From Cerrena zonata (lineage: Eukaryota; Basidiomycota; Agaricomycetes; Polyporales; Cerrenaceae), in assembly GCA_038087015.1 (NCBI GenBank), contig JASBNA010000012.1, positions 434,001-498,000 on the forward strand: a stretch of DNA of 64,000 nucleotides, written 5' to 3'. Numbering within the stretch: position 1 is the stretch's first letter; the number at the start of each line of letters is the position of its first letter. Shown in pieces: positions 12,395 through 21,990 of this stretch. The translations under genes and the position numbers were made by a program. The notes below the pieces were generated by a model. That model did not search any database and was not told the DNA's origin. It was given only the letters and a program-made list of their open reading frames with translations.

Positions 12395-13395
12395 CCCCTG
12401 CCTATCCGTTCACCACCGCCGCCCAATGAAATCTAAATGCTACACGTCAGACCCGGTCTCTCCTCTTGTCTCTCCTCAGACGTCGTCCGCTGTCACTGTC
12501 TGTGTCACTGTTCTCTGCATCCCACGTCTCTTCTGGAGATCCTGAATGCTGTTGATGCCAACAAACCGATGTCCCTCACTCACTGATGACGACACACGCT
12601 TCCTGATGGATATCCGCCTTTTCCGCCACTCTCATCTCACCTTTCTATTCACTTCCCTCCGCTTTCCAGTTCTTCCCTCCTTTCTAGAGCACGAGTCTGA
12701 TCGCAGAGCTCATAACGTGGCTTATCCTTCCTCTCAATGCCTCTCAATGCTGTGTTTTTGCATGTCTCTCTTCTGATTGCACTCCCTCTTCACAACGCGG
12801 TCCGCGATCAACACCTCATATGCAACCATGCTTGACTACCAGCCACGCATATACACATATACTGTATCCATGTCGTTGATATACACTGACAGTCATTCGT
12901 AGTCAATACATATGCATTCCCATTTATCATGTCCTTGTCGTGAGTGTTTGACTTTCCTTGAGAACATCTTTAGGCCACCGTGAAACTAGAATGCAGGTTC
13001 GTTCGACTTGCGATTCCTCATGTATGTATATATCTATATCATCCCAATGAGAAACATTCCTGACAGTTTTATTTGCCGGCCCTTGATAGTGATCCATCAC
13101 TCATTTTCACGAGGGATGCTCGGAGCACACACTCTCCTATCCTCTCATATCCCATGTTCGAAACGGAAACGGTGACCTAGTCACCTGTAAATCAGTCCCC
13201 TACCAGTACTAATGTGCCTGACCAGCTTGAGATCTCCCCGCCTGATCCACTGATCGAAACACCGTTCTCTCCTCTACATCAGGATCAAACGAGATCACCA
13301 TCTGTGCAGTGTTCAAACATTCATAACAACGGCCAACAAGACACACAGGCACGATCCTTTCCAGAACTCCCTAAATATCTCATTCGATTAGTCGT
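12395..13395 (+). repeat. Right copy of the ~1 kb inverted repeat
   Basis: This is the inverted partner of bases 1-1058. Similarity starts sharply near the CTGCCTATCCGTTCACCAC segment at about 12398 and ends near 13390, after CCCTAAATATCTC. Short indels and scattered substitutions separate the copies, including an extra CC-rich stretch near 13165-13205 and a TGGAGATCC replacement near 12533. The copy sits between the two DUF6535 paralogues, with the tRNA-Asp just to its right. No transposase or reverse transcriptase frame is visible inside it, so a non-autonomous element or solo LTR is the simplest reading. Target-site duplication cannot be tested because the outer end of the left copy is outside the window. 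Confidence 0.85.
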
Positions 13396-13588
13396 GTACT
13401 TTCAACTCTTATAGAGTATCTCAGAATATACCTTCATATTCAACTATAAACCTTTCATCTGAATGCAAAAACCACAAACTCTACCAAAGATATATAACAA
13501 AACTCTAAACAACCAATCGGAAATGAAACAAAGATCGATTCGACCAAAATACGTGAAGAAAGAAAAATCCTATGTAGAGAAAAACGTA

Positions 13589-13687
13589 CTCTCTGCCTGG
13601 GAGTCGAACCCAGCTTTCGCGCGTACACACAATGCCTTTTAGCTTTGGTATGACAGGCGCGTGTACTAACCGATATACTAGCAAAGA
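13589..13687 (-). tRNA. tRNA-Asp(GTC) with a 27 nt intron
   Basis: The minus strand folds as a complete tRNA. The acceptor stem pairs TCTTTGC with GCAGAGA. The D-stem pairs GTAT with GTAC around ATCGGTTA. The anticodon stem pairs CGCGC with GCGCG around loop CTGTCA-C. The T-arm is CTGGG-TTCGACT-CCCAG. The anticodon is GTC. The discriminator base is G, as expected for Asp. Twenty-seven extra bases lie directly 3' of the anticodon-adjacent A37, the canonical site for nuclear tRNA introns. Mature length is 72 nt before CCA. The gene sits in the spacer between the two DUF6535 genes, beside the right inverted repeat copy. Confidence 0.92.
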
Positions 13688-14128
13688 ACATATCTGAAGT
13701 TTTCTAGTTAGGACCATAACTATGTTTAAACCGAGTTTTATCCACTGACAAGATGCAGTACTGACCCTGAACCTAAAATCAATACAAAGTTCAACTCAAA
13801 CTTGGTATCCGGTGTTTGTAAATCTACGTTCTCGATTTCATTGTGAAACTTGGTGTCATGCATTTCCGAAGAACCACCCAATCGCCTGCAACCAAAGAGC
13901 CCTAATCTTTGGTGGCTAAGTATTTCTTACGACATTGAAGTCGTAACGACTTCAATATCGCTCTGAGCCTCTGACCGGTCAACGTTGGTTATACTCATCC
14001 ATTGTAGGTGTTATTGTCTTTGTGCTTAACGTTTGATCGAAATTTGATCTTCAACGTTTCAGCCTGTGTAGCATTCTACCGCAATATACCCGGTCCTCCG
14101 AGTCATTGCCACTAGCGACACTCTCATT
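13688..14128. other. Spacer between tRNA-Asp and DUF6535 copy 2
   Basis: No gene is visible. GACTTCAATGTCG and GTCGTAACGACTTCAATATCG-type near-repeats lie around 13930-13962. The last part aligns loosely with the upstream flank of copy 1, so the duplicated segment begins here. Confidence 0.35.
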
Positions 14129-14144
14129 GTTTGACTCGTCAAAT
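14129..14144. promoter_or_regulatory. TTTGAC/GTCAAA palindrome upstream of DUF6535 copy 2
   Basis: GTTTGACTCGTCAAAT preserves the palindrome found at 8889-8904 before copy 1, here about 245 bp upstream of the ATG. The half-sites are intact although surrounding bases have diverged. Confidence 0.45.
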
Positions 14145-14373
14145 GTTCGAACATTACTGCCTCTTCAAGTCATTCTGACAAAGGGGATAGCAATGCCAAA
14201 TGCGTATACCCGATTATCCAGGAGAGTTTATAGAAGGTCCATATCGAAGTGTTTTCCTTTATTGCGGGAGGCAGGACAATACTTGTCCCGATACAAAAGG
14301 TTCTCTTTGAGAAGTGGTTGACCTCTACTCCTTTCTGTCTCGTACCATCTCATCATATACAGTGCAATCGGGG

Positions 14374-16938
14374 ATGTCTCACCCCACAAGTAATCCAGAT
14401 TCATCGTCTAGCTCTAGTAGCACCGAAGTTATCAGCTTGGTAAGTGTTGTCGATGTCTTTAATGAGTACACCATCCTAACCTTTCTTCCTCAAGGCCAAC
14501 ACCCCTGCCACCGGTACACTCATCGACCTCGATGATGTCAACAATCACCCTACTCCTCTCCTGGCTGCTCACAACAGTTTATGCCCATTTCCCAACTCAA
14601 ACTTGAAGGATACTTGCCCGCATTGCGCCACGTTCAAATGGCTAGATCCGGGACCAGGTAATCTGGTGCGAGGGCCACCAGAGTATTGGCCTGTGTATCC
14701 AACTCCTCCTGGTACAGTAAGTACACTCCTTTTGTGCACTAGTATGGCCAAGAATGCTGACCCCAACACAGGTCCAGGATGAGATGCCTAGGCTGGTTGA
14801 TCCCTTACCTGAACAAGATTATGGACCCCGCCAATCGCCTGAACTCAATCCTCAAGACTCTATCATTGCGGCTGCCAAAACCATCAGGAAGATCGACGAG
14901 GGACGTATCTGCCAAGCTAATGAAGAACTTAGCACACTCCTGGTTGCTGTAAGTCGCTGTGACGCCTATATGACCCATGTATACAACAAACTAATCACCG
15001 GTTGCAGGCGGGCTTTCTCTCGATCATACAAGCAGTGTTCATTGTCGCATCCTATTACCGGGTTCAGAGTGATCCTGCTGAGATTACTGTTCAGCTGCTG
15101 TTGCGCATATCTCAACAACTGGCTAATTCCTCAATAGCAGGCGTTCCTGAACTCGCCACTTTCTCTCCTGCTGTCTCGTCCACTCGTATTCCTGGCTTCT
15201 GGTGCTATGGTCTCATTGTCAGTGTCATCACTGGTTCCTTCGGCATCCTTTTCAAACAATGGCTCCGCGAATCCCTGATAGACGAAACTTCCGCTGAAGT
15301 GTATCTCCGGGTTCGGTTCTTTCGTTTCGAAGGCCTAAAGACCTGGCGCGTATTCGAGCTTGTTACAATCCTACCACTCATGCTTCAACTTTCGGTGCTA
15401 CTGTTCTTCCTCGGCCTGAAAGAACTATTCAGTTTGGACGAACGTGTGAACGGCACTGTGATAGCTCTCGTCTATGGCTGGGCCGCGCTTATGGTTGTGT
15501 TCACTCTGGCGCCCCTCACTTCCCCCCAGTGTCCCTGGAAGACGCCTCTACTCAATCACCCTTTCCGTTGTATCAGGGGTTTCCTCTGGAAAAGTTATGT
15601 CCAGTTTCAGGAGTGGCGTCATGATGGTTATGAGATGAACTGGAAGTGGCAACCTGGGAGCTGGTTTAGCGAAGCGACGACATGGCTTCGAGAGGGCTTC
15701 GCATCCGCTTCCGAAGCTGTAGGAAATTTCAAGGAATATGTGGACACCTTCATGACAGCGGCCAAAGAGTTTATCATCCCCACCGAGGACTTTCTGTATT
15801 CTCCACCCAGAAGACTAGAAGAAGATGCTCTTGCTGACGACAAACAAACCGATGTCATCCATCTTTTCAGAACTTATGAACTGGTACGAACAGACGAACA
15901 CCTCTTGCTGGTTATTGGCGCATTATGGGATACTGAATACTCTCTGGCTGCGACCGTGGGATGTCTTGAAGGTGTTCGTCAGTATCGACTAGCCAATCAC
16001 AATGATGATCCAAAGCAGTGGCCCATCGGTCGTCCTTCCTCATATGGTCCATCACTCGTGCCGAGTTTGGTTCCATTACTGATCGACAAAGTCCAACGGT
16101 ATGTCTCATGGAGTGGGACAACCACCAAAGACCTAGTAACCGCGTTGCACTTCCTTTTGGATTCGTATAACGAGAAATATAGTGACGTACAGATCCTGTG
16201 GCCTCTCATTGGCGGTATGTTGCTGGATTATCATTTCACTCCCGTAACGATGAGAGCGTACATGAACCGATGGGAGGCCATTCGCGAGATACCAAGGTTT
16301 CCCCAACTGAGTCAACCCCAATCCAAAAGTAAGTCAACTTATCGAGCATTTTATATTTTACTCATTATAATGTTTTAGTGATGATTGCGAATATATTCAA
16401 CACCATCCCCGTTTTAATCAAGGAATACATTAATAGGGGTGGTTCCATTCAATCGCCGATGTTTCCACGCTTACCCAGGTCTGAGCAGGACGTCCTCGAT
16501 AAGCAGACTCATGCTCCCGGTATCTTGTTGGATGTCATGCTTTCCGCGATACACTATGCAGATATAGCTGATCTCAAGACCCAGTCCGATTTGTTTTCTC
16601 AGACACTCTCCGAATTCACCAAGGCGGTGCACCTTATGACCACCACCAATGCCAATGTCGCGGTCTCTCTTGACCTGTCTATTCGCCGTCTCAATTACTT
16701 GTGTCACAAAATACCCCCCCTTACCGATGATTGCGCGTTGTTGACGAAGGAACTGGAGCACCAGCTGCTTCAACACTATCTCAACAACTCTCGAAAGGAT
16801 ATTAGCTCTCGCAGACAATGGCAACGCAATCTGGGTATTACTCCTCATTGGAGGCAGATTCTCGAGCGAGATGGCCTTCTTGTTGTTGTAGATGGAGTTA
16901 ATGAAGAAGCGTCAGGGTTCGAAGGTCGACGTAGATAG
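14374..16938 (+). CDS. DUF6535-family membrane protein, tandem copy 2
   Basis: Exons: 14374-14439, 14495-14716, 14772-14948, 15008-16328, 16379-16938; 781 codons, all junctions GT-AG and in frame. The N-terminus is a Ser-rich MSHPTSNPDSSSSSSS stretch followed by a short Cys-containing segment (DTCPHCATFKW), which may bind metal. The DUF6535 core begins at about residue 156 (AGFLSIIQAVFIVASY) and includes IPGFWCYGLIVSVITGSFG and FKQWLRESL, with four predicted membrane segments. The C-terminal half is soluble and helical. The function of the family is not known. This copy is uninterrupted, unlike copy 1, and is probably the functional one. Its TATA box is weaker (TACAAAAG at 14296). Confidence 0.88.
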
Positions 16939-18389
16939 ATTATTGTGCTGTCTACCGAATCATCATGTGCATAATCATCTCAATATCTCTGTCGCTCCTT
17001 AACTCATATTACCTGCTTCTCCTGGCATACAATTGATCAAGTCGGTCACTGAGAGTACTTCGGCGGCATGGGTGGAGGAATTTCCAATTTAGTCAAGAGC
17101 TTCCAAAGTTAACATGACCAAACAAATGATATATAGTGTTTAGCGCTAGCTTATTGTCACTCTTCCAACTCGGAGTCAATATCCTAGAACGTCCAGGAAA
17201 ATTCAGGAAAAACTTGCGACTCAAATATGTGGTGGAAAACGTTGGACATCTTGCCATATTGGAGAGAGCTTCTTCTACCAGAAGGTCCCCTCGTTGCCTG
17301 GGAGGGCTTTTGAATTCAGATGGCCAGAGTTCGAGTTGCGACGAAGGTCCAGTGAGAATTTCGTGATTGCAAGGCCTGCGATGAGCCTTCTCTGAAGTCG
17401 AAATCTAAAATTTGGGCTTTTACAAAGCTTACAAATGCTCTTTAAGCTCGTAGTCGATCACGTTCATCTCGAATCATTTCTCTCAAAACCCTGATGACGT
17501 TTCAAACGGTAGGTACATAGATCATTGAGATGAGATTTGGGGTTCCAGCATGCTGACAGAAACCGTAGGTCTGAGCCGGTAATCTGTACTGGCGGGACGA
17601 AAAGAAACTTGGGCGATGATGATTAGAGTGGTGGTGTGAATACCCGTGTCTAGGTTACACCACTCTGGTCTCGCACAATACTCCCCTTTCCATCCAGTTT
17701 GTGCTGTACATAAGTGAGTCGCATAGCAAATTATGCCTCGATCCTTGGCGGATTCACTCAGCATGGATCGAAGAACGCATTTGAATTGAATGTCATCACA
17801 ATCCACAGCTATTAGCTCACTTGCGTCCAATGCCTCGCGAACGACCCGAAAACTCTGTCACATTGGTACCCTTATTCCCTCTACGTACTGTACCATAACT
17901 CACCGTGATGGAACCCTCATAGTTACATTCAATCCATCACGCCACTTAAGGCAATCACATTGTGGCGAAACGGGAATACTTTCTCCGCTGAAGGATTCCC
18001 CCTCGATCGCTCCCCATAGTGTGCCTCGGCCATTTCTATTACTCTTAGAAGACCGAGGTTCCCTATGGTCTCACTCTTACAAGACGTAAATTGATTCATG
18101 CACCGACACTTATTCGGATAGGCCATAAACCAGAAGTGGCACGCTCGGTATATCACTCCCATCTTGACGTCGGCAGCCACAACATGACCTCCTTATCCAC
18201 TCCAATTGCACAAGAGTGGCGCATACATGAGGTCGGACTTCGAACACATTTGCCAGTTCTTTGTCTCAAAACGTCTAGTACCAGGAGCTCACCGACGTTA
18301 TGTAGACGTAAAGGCCATCGATTGATTGAAACAAGTGGGGCAGAGACGGAATTGTTTCTAAAGCTTCCAATTTTTATGATGCTGCGAGG
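16939..18389. other. Intergenic DNA without a recognisable gene
   Basis: Several open frames of 75-100 codons exist on both strands (for example 17522-17830 minus and 18091-18396 plus). None resembles a known family or splices into a longer frame. The first 170 bases carry the duplicated DUF6535 3' flank. Confidence 0.35.
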
Positions 18390-18397
18390 TATATAAA
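18390..18397 (+). promoter_or_regulatory. TATA box of the I66 inhibitor gene
   Basis: TATATAAA lies 79 bp upstream of the ATG at 18476, a good core-promoter position for a strongly expressed small-protein gene. Confidence 0.6.
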
Positions 18398-18475
18398 GTC
18401 CTCTGTGTCTCTGCGACTACCTCAGCAACAACCACTCGACCCATTTCTCAATTACTTTGTCAGCCACATAGTACG

Positions 18476-19117
18476 ATGTCTCTCGAAAACGGAGTCTACA
18501 TTATCAGCACCAAGGAGCAAGGCCGTCACGTTGGTCGCTTCCCCGTCGAGGATCTCAGTCTGCGCCCTAAACAGCTATTTGCTCTACCTCAAGGCATAGA
18601 AGCCCCCAAGGTACATAACATTGCCACAATATATTCAAGCTAATGTTTGCTCGCATTATAGTTTATCATCGAGAAGAACGACAAGGGTCACAAGATCAAA
18701 GCATTCGGGGCTCCCACCGGCGTATGGAATAACTCCCTCTTCGCGTTCCTCATTGAATTGGGCGAGGCGCAACCCGAAGACTGGGTTATCACTGCTCAGC
18801 CCCAGCACGGCGGGAACGTTTACACGTGCGCATATAGTCACTTTTTTCTGAGTGTTCACTTGAGACTGACCTACTATACTTTCTATTTAGTGTTGAGAAA
18901 CAGGACCGCAGTGCCGGCTGGATCCATGATGACTCGGACGACCATCGCGGCTTCCATGTATGTCACCGTTTTCATCTGACTCGGAAGAATTGAATTTTGC
19001 TAACAATATCGTTGTGGTTCTAAGATCGATGTTAAGCCTCTAATCTCTACGAAGAGCTTGCCTCCTCAGTTCCTTCCCACGGAGCTATTCGTCTTCACTC
19101 GTATCGATAGGGACTGA
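18476..19117 (+). CDS. Serine protease inhibitor, MEROPS I66-like (beta-trefoil, cospin type)
   Basis: Four exons (18476-18610, 18662-18825, 18891-18957, 19025-19117) encode 152 aa with no signal peptide. The protein opens with MSLENGVYIIST and contains the repeated beta-trefoil signature elements seen in mushroom inhibitors: PKFIIEKNDKGHKIKAFGAP, LFAFLI, EDWVITAQPQHGGNVYT, AGWIHDDSDD, and a C-terminal LPTELFVFTR. Size and pattern fit the I66 family of basidiomycete serine protease inhibitors (cospin and relatives), which act against trypsin-like enzymes and are thought to protect fruiting bodies against nematodes or insects. Target specificity cannot be read from the sequence. The gene is convergent with ADE1. 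Confidence 0.82.
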
Positions 19118-19454
19118 GTGTATTGTAGCCTGGGAGCGGCTCAATCAAGTGGCTAGTAAATGAACCTGAATTTGAATGTTATGCGATGTAAACTCTACGA
19201 TGTTCGAAAATGTGATGTTTTTGTGTACGATATTTATGGTCTGTTGACACCATAACTTTAAGTTGAAGCTTGATAATTGGCTGTAAATGATCTAGGGCAA
19301 ACAATGCTCTGTCGTAATATTAGCCTATTGAACATTCAATATTCAAGCTTCAAGTCCGAGTCCTTTTGGTTCACGACTAAATATACTTCCCTTCTGAGTA
19401 TCCTAGGTCTGTAGCAATTTCACACATAGCGTTACATTTATTCTGCTTCTAGTG
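19118..19454. other. Shared 3' spacer of the I66 inhibitor and ADE1
   Basis: AT-rich sequence lies between two convergent genes and probably holds both 3' UTRs. Nothing else is visible. Confidence 0.4.
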
Positions 19455-20621
19455 TTACACGCTGGTGATCAACGCTAAAGCTTCCTCGTACCTCTCTTTC
19501 GTGCCATTGACTACATCCTCAGTCATAACCCAACCCTCACCTTCATGGCCTTCGGGGCCATTCTCTAAACCTTTCTTGAACCCATTGCTAACCAACCAGT
19601 CTCTCAAGTATTGTTTATCGAAGCTCGGTTGGGATCCGCCCGGCGCATAGGAACTAGCAGGCCAGTAGCGCGATGAATCAGGGGTGAGAAGTTCGTCGAT
19701 GAGAATCACTTCATCCCCGGATGGTGTCGAGATCAATCCAAACTCGAATTTAGTGTCAGCGAGGATAACCCCCTTCGTGAGGGCATAGTCGGCTGCTTCT
19801 TTGTAGAGCTGGATGGCTGCTGCTGAAACCTTTTCACAGAGCTTTTGGCCGATTAAGGCGGCAGCTGAGTATCTTGGTCGTTAGCAATTGTACAGTGCTC
19901 TTCCATAGCTCCTATAAACTAACCTTGCTCTGGAGAGATATTTTCGTCGTGCTGTCCTTGCTCAGCTTTTGTGGAGGGGGTGAAGAGGGGCTCAGGCAGC
20001 TTTTGCGACTCTACTAGCCCTGCGGGCAAGGGGATTCCGTGAACGGTTCCTGACTTTTTATACTCGGACCACCCAGATCCTAGGAATTCGATAAGTCCAT
20101 CTTCACGTACCCGCAGGAGTGCAAGACATACCAGTGATGTAACCCCTAACAATTGCCTCGAGAGGGATCACGGTAGCCTTTTTCACAAGCATGGTCCGCC
20201 CCTCAAGTTGTTCCTCATATTGTCTTACTTCTTCAGGCATCTCGTCGATATTTGCTGTCACGAAATGTGTCGGAATGACATGTTTCAATTTCTCGAACCA
20301 GAACAATGAAAGCTCCGTGAGGATTTTGCCTTTGCCGGGAACACCCTTCGAGTGACAATGAGGGATGTCATTAAATTTGTTTGTTTGTTACGAGCAGGCG
20401 AGTTATATAAATAGTAACAGCAGATGGACAAAATGTTATTTTCCAGATCGACATAGATAACATGAAGGACGGACATTCCGTAGAATCACATCGTACGCAG
20501 AGATACGGTCGGTCGCGACAAAGAGAAGATGGTCTGGAGAGGATGTAGCATATACATCTCGTACTTTCCCCTTAGAAAGCAGCTTGAGGCCTGGCAAGTC
20601 CGTGGTTGTAAGAGCAGCCAT
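19455..20621 (-). CDS. ADE1: SAICAR synthetase (phosphoribosylaminoimidazole-succinocarboxamide synthase)
   Basis: Exons on the minus strand: 20475-20621, 20132-20345, 19924-20079, 19455-19864; 308 aa, matching the usual fungal length of about 305. It joins CAIR and aspartate with ATP to give SAICAR in de novo purine synthesis. Diagnostic segments in order: [62 protein letters not shown], a DENIS element, [10 protein letters not shown] and [15 protein letters not shown]. All are the expected nucleotide- and substrate-binding blocks, with no missing parts. Start chosen at [11 protein letters not shown], directly before the first conserved strand. Housekeeping gene, cytosolic. Confidence 0.96.
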
Positions 20622-21990
20622 CTGTTCCGACTCGGAAGTGTTTGCAATTGAGCAGAAAAGGTCTGCTTGAATTTCATTATGAGTGCGGTCAATGCCGATC
20701 ATTCCAGGATAGGCAAGTGAGTTGGAATGACTCGTGCCATCATCGGCGTTCAGCGCGCGGTTGTAACGTTGTACTTTGACCTCATGGACGAGGGTATACA
20801 CAGCGATGCATTCGCGAGCATCTGCGCCGATTCAAAATGAATGACTCCCGCCCAAGCAATGATTATACCATACTCTACTACAGCACATAACGGACTAAAC
20901 TCTATCAAGTGCTAGCGATACTCTAGCGGAGGCTAGAGAGAGTTGTCTACAGTCACTGATCATTCTTACCGCCCCATCACCCCTTTCAACGCAGTATCGC
21001 CCCATTTTGCTTTCCTTCCGTAAGCTGTCAGATATGATGGATTATGAATTGAGCCTAGAATGTGTACGTATGATGGTTGCCGCGAAGCATTTCGAAGGGA
21101 TTAGACCAGGCGTCCCTAGACATCACGTAAAGATACATAACGACATCGGACAAGACCGGCTATGAGTACGCCAGGAGAGGGTGTGGGGATATCATCCTTC
21201 CAGGAGGGTCTCGATTCTGACGAGATAGGAAGTGTATCTGAAAATTGGAATACAGAAATCGCCGCCATCGACTGAAAATAACAGAGGAACAAGGTTCATT
21301 ATATAGGATGTGATTCTATACAGGTAACAGGTCAAACGATAGCGATCCAAGATCATGCTGACCATAGTATTCACCAAAACAGAACTTTACTCAGGGATTT
21401 AGTAATATTATCCCTCTATTGAGATGAGGAGTGAGCACATACAGGTATGACATGCGGGTTGTAACATCTAATCGGACGAGATAACCGAACTTCATTCTAA
21501 TCTTAATCAGCGAATCTCAAATGCACCATTGGACTTGACTCAGAGTTTATGCAACAAGTTCATAACTCGAACCATTCGCTGACTGTGATTTATAAAGTTC
21601 GAAGCCTTCCAAGTCAGTATGGGCGCTGGAATTCAACCTCATGGTATCTCAGTACCATAACGTCATATGTCAACATTGAGATTGTACGATCTTAGATGTT
21701 TTAATCTCGGTCCTTGAGGACAAATGACTCGAAGGGGCAAGATCACCTTCGGAATAAAATCAAAGCGCGCATTTTTGATTGGCCGATATTTCGGTTCTTC
21801 TAACCGAGTCCTGCGCTCAGCGACATCGGCCGGTGGTTGCTTCTTTCTCAATCCAGATAAATATATTGCATGGTCGTTCCCATAACTGAGTCGCTTGTTG
21901 CGCCCGTGACTTCATTCCTCCGACCTTCTCTTCTCTTCTTGTTCTTTTCTTCTTACGTTGTGTATCTCAGCTCTTTTTGAACTTAGAACG
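20622..21990. other. Intergenic DNA between ADE1 and the MFS gene
   Basis: This is a divergent promoter region of about 1.4 kb. Pyrimidine-rich sequence with CTTCTC/TTCTTC runs precedes the MFS ATG (21920-21956). No supported gene or RNA was found. Confidence 0.35.

Noticed and set aside
17136..18396. Possible gene in the 16.9-18.4 kb gap
   Set aside because: Frames of 75-100 codons exist on both strands, but none shows motifs, splice continuity or similarity to neighbours.
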